Part shown: positions 11,491-21,440 of the stretch, piece after piece
Layout of the letters: every line of letters starts with the position of its first letter
Numbering within the stretch: the stretch's first letter is position 1
NCBI GenBank assembly: GCA_963576735.1
Contig: OY755189.1
Coordinates: 2,790,001-2,854,000, forward strand
Direction: 5' to 3'
Source: Bedellia somnulentella
Taxonomy: Eukaryota > Arthropoda > Insecta > Lepidoptera > Bedelliidae
Length of the DNA: 64,000 nt
Translations under genes and position numbers: made by a program
Notes under the pieces: model-generated
What the model was told of the DNA's origin: nothing
Seen by the model: the letters and a program-made list of their open reading frames with translations, nothing else
Database searches by the model: none

Positions 11491-11999
11491 TTGTATGCAA
11501 AATTCAATGCATTTTACTATGCTGAAATTGCTGAATTCAAATCTTAGGCAAGTTGACCAACATATCATGATATAAAATTTACAAACTCGACTTGGTCGTC
11601 GAAATAAACGGTCCCATTAGATGGTACTGTTGATGCTTATTTATATGCTGGTAAAGAATGGTATTGATCCAAAAACTTTTCTTGTGAATAAATAATATTT
11701 GTAGTTACTCAAATTCCTTTAAAGCACTTTTTCTCATTTGTGGAATGGTTGTGGAATCTTTATTTGAAGAACTGGAATACCTACTTGAACAACGTCATAA
11801 TTTTATGTATTCATGTATGGAAAGTGGCTCCGTCGTCTACTGTTTCCGTGATTGTTTTATATTCTGGAGGTTTTGTGGTATGGTGGTCCAATTCCGGCGA
11901 TAAACTCACAGATATTGCTTATAAGTTTTGACCCAGTTTGTTATCAGGCTGAAATAACCTAATTATCCAAAAAACATATAATTTCATAATTTTAATCTT
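11491..11999. other. Spacer, little recognised
   Basis: Mostly AT-rich unassigned sequence. ACCCAGTTTGTTATCAGGC at about 11932..11950 resembles part of SINE-3 (ACCCAGTTTGGTAGGATATTG). Confidence 0.3.
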
Positions 12000-12112
12000 T
12001 TTGTTCATGAAAACCTCATGTGGGGATTATTACTAAAAATAATAATAATAATCCCCGCCTGTGTCGAAATTTTTCTTTCCTTTATTTCTTCTTTATTTAT
12101 TAATATAATTTC
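12000..12112 (+). repeat. SINE-4 copy with deleted tRNA core
   Basis: Leader TTGTTCATGAAAACCTCATG and GGGGATTATTACTA, then a small ATA expansion, then the right arm CCTGTGTCGAAATTTTTC and TTTCCTTTATT. The tRNA-like core is missing. It lies just downstream of gene 2, and its AT-rich arm offers a minus-strand AATAAA. Confidence 0.7.
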
Positions 12113-12359
12113 ATGTTATGGAAAGCTTCCATCTTCCATTACAGTGCTAGCCGTTAGTATACCAAACTTTAGAGGCCTGCTTGGTCGACTATGGTCAAAT
12201 AACCCTTTTCAGGCTAGGCTTGAGCCCCAATGTGAGTATATTCATGGGCACTGAAGATTCCATATATAGAAAATAAAACTGAAGATATTAGGTATAAAAA
12301 ATCTATTTAAGTATATACATAGATATTACATTACAATTTCATTTCTTTTCGTTCAATCA

Positions 12360-15300
12360 TCAGTAGTGATAACCGGTTTCTTCATCAAAGCTCTGTTGAG
12401 GGATATCTTCGAAGGAGTTGGATTGAGGAGCCAAGTACTGACGGCTTGGGGATGATGGGGCACTGTATTTCTGAGAAGGACCAGAGTACTGGACAGGAGC
12501 CGAGTATTGAGGAGCAGCATTTTGCTTAGCAGGAGCAAGGTACTGTCTGTTAGGAGCAGATTGAGTTTGAGCTGGGGCGTTGAATTGCTGAGAAGGAGCA
12601 CCGTATTGGGTAGAAGGTGCACGGAATTGTTGAGAAGGAGCACCATACTGGCTGGAAGGAGCAGACGCAGAATGTGCGGAAGCTTGAGCTCTGAATTGTT
12701 GGGAAGGTGCAGAGTACTGTTTAGCTGGGGCTGCCTGTTTCACTGGTGAAAGGTACTGACGGCTTGGCTGAGCGTTGAACTGTTGCGCTGGAGCACCATA
12801 TTTCTGAGAAGGAGCAGACTGGCGAGGAGCTGGGGCAGAGTATTGTTGAGCTGGGGCAGAATACTGTTGAGCAGGGGCAGAATACTGCTTAGCTGGGGCA
12901 CCATACTGTTGAGCTGGGGCAGAGTACTGTTGTGCTGGGGCTGAGTACTGTTTAGCTGGGGCTGAGTACTGCTTAGTTGGGGCACCATACTGTTGAGCAG
13001 GGGCAGATTGTCTTTGGGATGGGGCGCCATACTGTTGGGAAGGAGCAGAATGGCGCTGAGCTGGTGCGCCGTATTGATGGGAAGGAGCACTGTATTTCTG
13101 GGGTGCACCGTAGTTCTGGCTCGGGGCACTGAAGGCTTCAGCTGGAAAATAATAATTGCATGTTATTATTGGAATAGAATAGAATGATACGAACTTTTGT
13201 TGTTCATACCAAATAATATATTTTACAGAAAATATTTTCTTTTATATCAGTATGATTGATAAGCTTATCACTTAAAGTGAATTTTTTCAGACTACCATAG
13301 TGGAATGGTGAGAAATAATATTTTTCAACCTCCAAACTTTATGAATATTAAAAAAGGGGTGAAAAGGATCATTTATTTTTCACCGTAGAAAGGATATTTT
13401 ATTTTTCACCTTAACAAGACTTTACTCAAAACCAAGTAACACCTATGCTTTAAAAAAGAGATGCAAATTTTTAAGCGACCTTAAGCAACACTCTTTGGGG
13501 CATAACGATGTGATATTCAACTAATAAAGAGTCACCATGATAATTAAACTCACCATCAGCACTAGCGAAATCTTCATCACCGGTTTCAAAGGCAGCCGAA
13601 GGTCCCTGGTTAGGAGGCAGATACTGGTTTGAAGTAGCGCCTGAGAATGAGCCTGAGTTACCACGAGCTACCGCGACGGTGGCTCCGAAGTTGTTAGCCT
13701 GACCTTGGTTTGGAGGCAGGTAACCTCGCTCCAGGTGTTCCAGGCGACCAGCTGAACATGCTGCGAGGACGGAGGCGATGATAATCTGGAATGGTAGATG
13801 ATGAATTATAGAATAGTGCGGTTTGGTGGCGTGTTCCACACGGTAGGAATCAGACATGGAATTAGGAAATGCAAATGATATGTTTCGAGAATATAAGATT
13901 GTTGCTAAAGAGGATATGGAATGCGAAAATCATTTTAAATATACATTTGCTAAGACCATATTAAAAGAAACATTTATTGGTTTTAAAATAGGAAAATAAA
14001 ATTAGGGGGTTTATAATTACCGAAGAAGCTTTGGTAATACAACTTTTAACTTATTATAGAGAATATTGAGGAATAGAGTGAGAAAATCTGTATTTTAATG
14101 TCTTTTTTTGTGTACGTCTCTTATATTATATAAATATTGTAGAATTAAAAATAGTTGGTGAAGTTGACCTTGGAAGAAAATGTGTTTTTTATGAAGACAT
14201 TACCCAGCTGTTACACATTTTATATACGATTTGTTCATACAAATTTTGGAAAACATATAACAAAAGCGACCTCATTAAAAAAAACTAGGTATAACAAAGT
14301 TAATATTTTTTTTAAAATTATAAACACATGCTGCAATTATATGCAGTTATATAAACAGTAAACATTTTTATTGATACTCAAAACTATATCATTAAACAAG
14401 TATCTGGCATCTAGTCCCTTGAATTTGCGACCTTCATTATAAAAAAGTTTTATCCACGGCCTTTCAAATAATTTTGTTCAAGCATCAAACGTTTATAAAA
14501 GTAATTAATTAGAATTACATTACTTGTCAGACAAAGATTAATTTCTATTGCAAGGATTTATGGTTTGAATTTAAAAGGATGCCTTTATTTTTGACAAGAC
14601 ATTAATATATGATATACCGTTAATATAATTTTGCAAGACGTAATGAACCCTGTATAAAAATTTAAAAACCAAGTAGAAAACGATGTGATAACACGTTCAA
14701 CGTTAAAGATTAAATAATTGTGAATTTATTATGATCGGTATTACTTACATACAAATAATGATTTCTATCTACGAAACACATCATTTTGATACGGTAACAT
14801 TTGATTCCTTAAAAAACATGTAGAAGTAACACTTTTTTCAATGATTACTTTAAATATTTAATTGCATATTCACTCTCTAGGATATTAATTATAACTGACA
14901 TAGTAAGTGCCTTATTCTTGTACCATCACTTACATAAAGGCAGTACTCTTGTACGAGTACAGGGCGTCACGAAAATATATTTTATTAACCTCATATCATA
15001 ATTTGTTTTACAGAAATAAGTCCTAACACACTAGGGAAGATATAGTGTTTGAGTGAAAGTGTAGTGATTATTTTTCTAAAAAATATAACGTGACAAAGAA
15101 CAATAGAAATTTGGTGAAAGAAAATCTACGCTTCGCTTTGTGATATAAAACGAGCACAAATCCTAAGTCAATGTTTATATTGTCATATTATAAATATTTA
15201 GATCTGTATAGCAAGCTCGAGCGCTATTTTATCGACACGATAACGGTTAGAATGAGATGGCAGTATACGATACTAAGTAAGTGCGTAAGAGATGGCTGCT

Positions 15301-15955
15301 TTATCCCACGCGATAACTAGTTTAAACACGGCTCGTGCTTGCCCTTCTGAAGATTTCTAAGTACTTGTTACATTTATTTCTTTTCATTGTGTCTACCTGT
15401 GTTTTAATCGCTGGCTACTGAGTAAACGAACAAACTCGAAAAGGAATTTGTTTCAAAATACTGCGTTTATATATATAGTTTCTTTTCTTCTATGTTATTT
15501 ATGTTATACTATTGCTTCAATACTAAGGAATTTTTTTGTTATATGACTAGGTAGTTATACTTCTAAACTACACGTGATATTGGCATCCGGTGTTTAGAGT
15601 ATCCGCGTTTTGCTTGGGCAGTGTACTCACGTGATAGGGGGCAGGCCTATTACTTTACTCTATGCCTGTCGCCGTTTTGTACGAATACACTGTCGCCATT
15701 AAATTTTTAATACTATATATACTTTATTTATTATAAGAATGGTGAAATATAAATAATATTTTTAATCGATCATTCTACGCTGATCTTTTTAAAAGTCCAA
15801 GAAATATTTGTGTAGGTTTGGATGATAATTAAATATCTATTAGTTACTCTTTTTTTTGTCATATTAAATTTTAAGTTCAATTATTATTTTTTTACTTTAT
15901 TTATAATATTTTTTGTTGTATTTATAAATTAAATAGAAAAAATTACCAGTTTCAT
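12360..15955 (-). CDS. Low-complexity cuticular protein with heptad repeats (gene 2, pupal-cuticle type)
   Basis: Three exons join in frame to 340 aa: 15955..15947 (ATGAAACTG, donor GTAATT), 13785..13554 (acceptor ATTCCAG, donor GTGAGT) and 13141..12360 (acceptor TTTCCAG, stop TGA). Residues 1-16, MKLIIIASVLAACSAG, form a signal peptide, followed by GRLEHLERGYLPP and a second QYLPPNQ motif. Residues ~85-310 are a heptad array of the type Y-[SG]-A-P-[AS]-[QK]-[QK], with RQYLSP/RQYLAP variants. The end is acidic with EETGYHY. No RR chitin-binding consensus is present. The first exon, intron phases (0 then 1) and GYHY end match the RR-1 gene at 35.4-45.2 kb. Secretion and a structural role in cuticle are inferred from family; the product may be pupal-cuticle-protein-36-like. 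Exon 1 is the least certain part, though promoter position supports it. Confidence 0.85.
12450..13120 (-). repeat. Coding heptad-repeat array in gene 2
   Basis: About 21-bp periodic coding repeat (TACTCTGCCCCAGCTCAACAG-like) encoding YSAPAQQ and variants. Units are near identical at 12830..12990 and more diverged toward both ends. Such arrays change length by unequal exchange. Confidence 0.9.
13860..15210 (-). other. First intron of gene 2, AT-rich
   Basis: Intron 1 runs 13786..15946. Apart from the inverted-repeat MITE at 15211 and a SINE-2 piece at 15583 I see no known element here. Confidence 0.4.
15211..15343 (+). mobile_element. 134-bp inverted-repeat MITE, copy 1
   Basis: Ends GCAAGCTCGAGC and GCTCGTGCTTGCC are inverted repeats. 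The interior has GATAACGGTTAGAATGAGATGG and GCGATAACTAGTTTAAACAC. Three more near-identical copies occur at 46428, 46561 and 47833. Confidence 0.75.
15583..15703 (-). repeat. SINE-2 internal fragment
   Basis: Contains GGTGTTTAGAGTATCCGCG, GTACTCACGTGATAGGGGGC and CGCCGTTTTGTACGAATACAC, with a small duplication (GGCCTATTACTTTACTCTATGCCTGTC). Head and tail are missing. Confidence 0.8.
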
Positions 15956-16013
15956 TTTGCAATCCAAATGGGTGTTCCTTCCCGTACGAACAGATGAAGC
16001 TACTAACTTGAAC

Positions 16014-16047
16014 TGATGATTTTCTATTACAAATCCATCTTTATATA
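16014..16047 (-). promoter_or_regulatory. Core promoter of gene 2 (TATA box and Initiator)
   Basis: On the minus strand, TATATAAA (16047..16040) lies 33 bp upstream of an Initiator ATCATCAGTT (A at 16014). This is a normal TATA-to-start distance for arthropod genes. The predicted 5' UTR is about 59 nt before the ATG at 15955. Seen directly; use in vivo is inferred. Confidence 0.75.
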
Positions 16048-16540
16048 TGATCTTCAGTGTCAAATCCTGACAAGACTCACGCACTTAACATGAGGTAACT
16101 CTATAGTTGAACTGTACCATGTTTAAGTTGCTTTCGAAAACGTTTAGATACAGTAGCAGCTTAGCTTGTTAAATTATTGGAAAAAAATATTGGTTTCAGA
16201 ATTGTGTAAGCCGGTGATAATAACAAATTAAATGATTAACTTTACATACTTATCTTTTAACATTAGTTTAATTTTTTTTAACCTTTGACTACTGTTGAGA
16301 CAGTACATAAATAAAATCAATCTGCAATCAATACTTGTACTTACGGCTAATTCAAAAAAGAGATATCTAGAGAAAAAAATGTTTCCAACCACATGTAGAC
16401 TTTAAAAGCCCCTACTGATGCTGGAATAGACAAAGTAGTGCTGTGTTTGTCAGTTATACTCATCAATGTCTTTTAAAATTATGTTGCGTCCCTTACGGAA
16501 AGTGCAGTGTCAATTATTTTCCTAACAAGTTTCTTTTTAT

Positions 16541-16786
16541 ACATACATACATACATATACTCACGGCTATAAATTCCTAGAAGGGGTAGCCAGAGCTAAG
16601 GAATCAGAAATTCCTCAGCCACTTTTGGAAAGTTGAGTGGGAAAAGATGGTAAAACAAAGGTTTTTGGTGATGGGTCTCCAACCGCATTGCCCAAAAATT
16701 GCTTAAAAGACCCAATACCGTTAGTCGCCTCTTACGTATACCCACCGGAAGAAATGAGGTAGTGCTATTCTAAGCCGGCACTACAC
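16541..16786 (-). repeat. SINE-1 copy with 11-bp target duplication
   Basis: Full-length copy between direct repeats TTTCTTTTTAT (16530..16540 and 16787..16797), about 500 bp upstream of the gene 2 promoter. Confidence 0.92.
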
Positions 16787-16797
16787 TTTCTTTTTAT

Positions 16798-17498
16798 CTT
16801 GGGTCATAAATAAATTTATAAGATAATAATTAAATAATCAACCACCCAAACAAAAAACAATACAGTCTTCCCAACTTCTACTTTCCTATACTTACTTCTA
16901 AAATTTATAACTCGCAAAATCAAATCGAGAATCAATAGTACGGCGAGTCGTCAATAAAATTGGATGGCCGGCATGAGCCAGTAATTAGTAGTGTATTTTT
17001 GAGAGCACTACCCATTGATTGTTACCTTGCCTATCATATTCTTAATGAAGTCTCGATCGATGCGTTTCAAGGATTTGATTACATACAAGGTGATTTTGTG
17101 AAACCGGGATGTGATGTTACATAAAATAGTTTTTGAAAAGAAAATATATAATGGATGGCTGAAGTATCTATATTTTACTGGCGGTTGGTTTCTCTTAGAG
17201 CAAATGTGTCTGAGGAACCTGTTGAGTTATAAATAGTTGCGTTTTGGTGATGATAGGTATAATAATTTAATAATACACGAATTTAATTTTTTTTATAAAA
17301 AAATGGTTCGAAATGATTATTATGCATAGTAGTACTGTATGAAAGGGTCAAGCCGTAAAATACTAGGACCTATAATAAATGTGCTGCTAATTACAATGGT
17401 CAATTCAAATTCTTAAATAATGTCTGTAACGTCCACGCAGGTAGTGCTTTAAAGCCGACATTTTATGAAATCCTAATTAGTGTTCCAAAAAAGGTTCC
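16798..17498. other. Spacer, nothing recognised
   Basis: AT-rich spacer. A short GTAGTGCTTTAAAGCCGACA at about 17442..17461 resembles a SINE-1 5' end remnant. Confidence 0.3.
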
Positions 17499-17508
17499 AA
17501 CTTTTAAT

Positions 17509-17955
17509 GCATACATACATACATATACTCACGGCTATAAATCCCTAGATGGGGTAGCTAGAACTAAGGAATTAGAAATTCCTTAGCCACTTTTGGAAAG
17601 TTAAGTGGGGAAAAGATGGTAAAATAAAGGTTGTTTGTGATGGGTCTCCAACGGAAGATCATCCACGCGGCTCAGAGGACCAGGCTCGGCACGCGCGGGA
17701 TGGGCGTCGGGGTTGCCCCCATGGCCCAGCTTCGTCTCAGGGGGGAACGTCCCCCCCGGTCATTGAGCACCTCCCCAGGCGATAGAGGGGAGGAGTGGCT
17801 ATCCCCATTTCTGGGGATAAGCCACTAAGGAGGGGGGGGGGTCTCCAACCTCATCGCCCAAAAATCCCTTAAAAGCCACAATACCGTTAGACGCCTCTTA
17901 CATACACCCACCGGAAGAAATGGGGTAGTGCTATTCTAAGCCTACACTACACAGC
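17509..17955 (-). repeat. SINE-1 copy interrupted by a GC-rich insertion
   Basis: The SINE has its own 10-bp target duplication AACTTTTAAT (17499..17508 and 17956..17965). Its body is split at GGGTCTCCAAC by a 186-bp insertion at 17653..17838. Confidence 0.9.
17653..17838 (+). mobile_element. GC-rich insertion nested in SINE-1 (probable 5'-truncated LINE end)
   Basis: Flanked by the perfect direct repeat GGGTCTCCAAC (17642..17652 and 17839..17849). Base composition is very GC-rich, unlike all surroundings. One frame stays open for about 57 codons (IIHAAQRTRLGTRGMGVGVA ... PFLGISH) and stops just before a short G-rich 3' end. That is what the C-terminus plus a short 3' UTR of a 5'-truncated non-LTR retrotransposon would look like. 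No poly(A) is present. Family not recognised. Confidence 0.65.
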
Positions 17956-18605
17956 AACTTTTAATAATGCGTGTTAAAAACTAATGTCTTATCGTATTCA
18001 TTTACCTAACGAATGTTTCTTTCAAATTAGTTATTACAAATCAATTGCTTTTTTGAATGCATCGTTAGAGCAAAAATAATTAATCAAATCGTTACTGACT
18101 GATGCTGATGTTTAATTTTTAATTGTATGTGTTTGTATACTGTTCAGTACATTAAGTTTCATTGTACCAGCCTACGACGTATGACGTAGTTATTTTTAAC
18201 CGCATAAGTTTTTTTTTGTATAATATTAAATGAATACCGTAATATAAGTAAATTTTTACCTTAAAATTATTTAAAATTCACATTTAATTAAGTTAGAATA
18301 TAATAGTAGTTTAGTACAGAAAATCACCAAATTATCAATATGAAATGTAATTTTGAGTAGTTATAAAATTTGTTTTATTGAAGTACTATTTATCTTTATC
18401 TGTTAAAACATGAATTTTTATCATATGATATTTTTAAGTCCATATGAATCAAATTTAAAACTGTATATAGTATTTATAATATTTGAAATCTCATAGTAGA
18501 AGTTGATAAAAAAACTAAAAAAATCTATGGTTTTATAAATTTTTTGTATGATTTATCTATCATCAAGTAGTGAGAAATCAATTTTCATTGAAAACTAGTG
18601 GTTTG

Positions 18606-18738
18606 GGGCTATATTGTTGGAGACGCAAGCTCAGCTATCATTTGTTTTGCAATCTTTTCCCAATTAATCTTCCAAAAGTGGCTAAGGCATTTCTAGTACC
18701 CAAGTTCTGGCTATCCCTTTAAGGGATTTATAGCCACC
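18606..18738 (+). repeat. SINE-1 fragment, old
   Basis: Recognisable CTTTTCCCAATTAATCTTCC, AAAGTGGCTAAGGCATTTC and CTGGCTATCCCTTTAAGG, ending GGATTTATAGCCACC. Tail absent. Confidence 0.65.
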
Positions 18739-19009
18739 ATGCTGTTTTATTTGTATTGACACAGTTAGTTGTGTCAGGTAATAAAAAAAATAGTTCTGAT
18801 GACCAAGCTTCTTAAAAATGCCGTCGGTACGTTGCAAACTTAATGCATTAAACATGAAGTAAACAGACTAAGAAAATATGTTTGTATATATTAGTTCAGT
18901 TCTTCTTACTACCATCTTATATCAGTAACCAATCCATTGCCTTAACGTTTAACGACTAAATTTTTACAATAATTATGAATTAAAAATAATACTTACTTAG
19001 GATAGTGTT

Positions 19010-19258
19010 CGCTGTGTAGTGTCGGCTTAGAATAACACTACCCCATTTCTGCCGGTGGGTGTTCGTAAGAGGCGACTAACGGTATTGCGGCTTTTAAAGG
19101 ATTTTCGGGCGATGCGGTTGGAGACCCATCACCAACAACCTTTATTTTACCATCTTTTCCCCACTTAACTTTCCAAAAGTGGCTGAGGAGCTTCAAGCTC
19201 CTTAGCTCTGGCTACCCCTTCTAGGGATTTATAGCCGTGAGTTTATGTATGTATGTAC
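19010..19258 (+). repeat. SINE-1 copy with ~14-bp target duplication
   Basis: Flanked by CTTAGGATAGTGTT (18996..19009) and CTTAGGATAGTTTT (19259..19272), one mismatch. Confidence 0.9.
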
Positions 19259-19467
19259 CTTAGGATAGTTTTACAGTAGGTTATCTAGATATGTATGTAA
19301 AAAAAACGAATAAAATTTATTGGGCGTTACAATACTCATTCCATAGACTAAAACCTTATATATCTCATAAAACCCCGGGCCATCCGACTTTTTTAACACA
19401 AGTTTTGTAACAGTTTCAAGTATCACAAAAAAAACACAACTTCATTTAGTTAAGTAGCTATATGTTA

Positions 19468-19622
19468 ACATGTAGGCCTTCCCCCTATCACGTGAGTACA
19501 CTGTCTAAGCAAAACGTGGGTACCTTCTCTGGACACTAGAGTGCGCTGCCATGTGAGTTCAGAAGTATTGGTACCTCTGCCAACCCCTTCGGGGATAAAC
19601 GGCGTGAACTTTTATGTTTAAC
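19468..19622 (+). repeat. SINE-2 3' half
   Basis: Contains GGCCTTCCCCCTATCACGTG, GTACACTGTCTAAGCAAAACG and CCAACCCCTTCGGGGATAAAC. The tRNA head is missing (5'-truncated). Confidence 0.8.
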
Positions 19623-19749
19623 ATGTACACTAGAAGGTAAAGTGAAAAACTTTTTGAGTGGAATACTCCAATATTCAATAAACTTCCCACTCGCATGTTT
19701 ATACATGCCACTGGCCTTGTTTAAAAAGGCTATTAAATTAAAGCTTTTA

Positions 19750-20257
19750 AAGAAACCCTACTATGAGGTATAATATTAGTTAAAGGCTACAAGACCATAT
19801 CGGTAAGACTATAAGTCGGCCCTTGTTACTTTATTTTATTTTTATTTTATTTTATTAGAGACATCAGCAGCATAAAAACATATAATAGTATAAGATCTCT
19901 ACGTTCATAACGTACAAAGTCAAACACACATTTTAACATAAGTTTATGAATAGTAGAATACACTGACAAGACGCAGCCAGGCAAAAGTGGCCGCAAGTAA
20001 TTTTAATTTAATTAATGTTTATTATTTTCTGGAGACAAATTTCGTTCACTTGTTTTCGAAATATAATAACATCCCCATCATAGCAGTGTATATAAAGAAT
20101 ATAAAAATCCATAGGTGCCGTTGCAAATTCGGCCGCAACTACCTCGCAGCCAGGCACAGGCAGCCATGTATTATCATATTAGGAAAAAAAAAACTTTAAT
20201 TTCATATAAGAAATATGCGTGTAACTTATGAACGTATAAAACACTACAAAATATAAC
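19750..20257. other. Unassigned spacer with ATTTT-repeat tract
   Basis: A run of TTTTATTTTATTTTTATTTT near 19830..19855 followed by AGAGACATCAGCAGC may be the reverse-complement tail of an old retroelement. GCAGCCAGGCA occurs twice (about 19973 and 20146). No coding evidence. Confidence 0.3.
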
Positions 20258-20316
20258 CTATTCCAAAGCCCTGGTTACCCCATTACGTTTTATAGCCGTG
20301 AGTTTATGTATGTATA
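20258..20316 (+). repeat. SINE-1 3' fragment
   Basis: TTCCAAAGCCCTGGTTACCCC to GCCGTGAGTTTATGTATG. Some diverged SINE-1 5' sequence (CCGCGGGTATTAAGAGGC, TTAGAGACCCATCACTT) follows at about 20396..20506. Confidence 0.6.
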
Positions 20317-20517
20317 TTACTAAAGTTTGGTATTGCTTTATATCCTAAAAATATGCGTTGGCTACAATTTTTAATTCAGTTGACATCTAAGATACCAAAG
20401 CACTACCTCACTTTCTATGGTCTTATATTTATAGCTTTCCGCGGGTATTAAGAGGCTTTTTTTAGGTATTTGTTGAGTGATATGTTTAGAGACCCATCAC
20501 TTATATAATTTAAATCT

Positions 20518-20581
20518 TTTTGTTCATGAAACCTCATGTGGGGATTATTACTAATTAAAAAAGAATAAATAAAGGAAAGAA
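20518..20581 (+). repeat. SINE-4 left part, split by SINE-2
   Basis: Leader TTTTTGTTCATGAAACCTC, GGGGATTATTACTAATT and AATAAATAAAGGAAAGAA. It continues after the SINE-2 at 20896. Confidence 0.75.
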
Positions 20582-20895
20582 GCAACCGTGATAGCCCAGT
20601 GGGTAGAACACTCGGTTATCGTGCAAACGACTAGTGTTCTAATCTTGGGTCGGGCCTACACCAATTTGTCTTTTCTAAAGACATATATGTAGTTAATTTA
20701 TCATGGTTGTTAACGGTGAGGGAAAACATCGTGAAGAAACCCACATGGCTGAGTTGTACTTAGTCATGTGACAGTGTATTCGTACAAAACGGCGATAGGC
20801 GACCAGGTGACAAAGTCACGTGATGTTCAGAAGTATTAGTACCTCTGCCAACCCCTTCAGGGATATTCGGCGTGAACGTTTATGTTATGTTATTT
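20582..20895 (+). repeat. SINE-2 copy inserted into SINE-4
   Basis: Has a 13-bp target duplication ATAAAGGAAAGAA (20569..20581 and 20896..20908). A box TAGCCCAGTGGGTAG and a B-box region AGTGTTCTAATCTTGG head the element. About 50 bp of the middle are deleted after GGCGATAGG. The tail is TTATGTTATGTTATT. Confidence 0.88.
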
Positions 20896-21165
20896 ATAAA
20901 GGAAAGAAAAATTTCGACCCGCGACCTCGGGTATACGCCCCCGTCGCTCTTCCGAGTTACTAAAAAATTCGGAGGTAGGAAACGCAAAACACTACTAAAA
21001 CGTGTAAAAGAAAAAAAGGATAGAAGAATTTCGCGCTGGCAGCCATTGACACGGTAGCTCAATTGGTAAGAGCGACGGGGGCGTATACCCGAGGTTGCGG
21101 GTTCGAATCCCGCCTATGTCGAAATATTTTTTTCCTTTATTTATTCTTTATTTATTATGCGGCAG
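20896..21165 (+). repeat. SINE-4 with two tRNA-like cores in inverted orientation
   Basis: The left arm (20896..20953) carries the core reversed: CCGCGACCTCGGGTATACGC and CCCCGTCGCTCTT. The right arm (21050..21144) carries it forward: A box TAGCTCAATTGGTAAGAGCG, then GACGGGGGCGTATACCCGAG and B box GGGTTCGAATCCC. The outer arms (AAGGAAAGAAAAATTTCGAC / GTCGAAATATTTTTTTCC) extend the stem. The right half has good tRNA promoter boxes, but the pattern repeats elsewhere, so I do not call a tRNA gene. Confidence 0.75.
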
Positions 21166-21440
21166 TCTTGTTAGAGCGCACACTGCTGTGGACTCACTCG
21201 CACATAGCAGCGTATCACTAATATTCCTACTTTGCGGAGTGTAAATGTTTTCGGAGTTAAGCATAGATACAAATTATAAGTTGGTACACAGCAGGGTGTA
21301 AAGGCCAGTATATACTTGCTGTTTCCACAGTGGTGACCCCGAGATAAGAACACACGCTTCTTTCTACTACATTTCTCGATGTACCCGCAACTTCTATTCC
21401 TCGCTTAACTCACCATACCATTCATTCAGCAGAGCATCTA

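Noticed and set aside
12740..13129. Long open frames on both strands across the repeat exon of gene 2
   Set aside because: They are out-of-frame readings of the heptad-repeat coding array; the spliced frame giving signal peptide and GYHY end explains the sequence.
14431..14437. ATGAAGG as an alternative first exon of gene 2
   Set aside because: No proper donor follows and no TATA/Initiator pair lies upstream; ATGAAACTG at 15955 matches gene 3 and has both.
21050..21125. Possible tRNA gene with strong A and B boxes
   Set aside because: The same core and hairpin arms recur at 5976, 12000, 20896 and 59155, and no CCA-type or anticodon evidence favours a functional tRNA.
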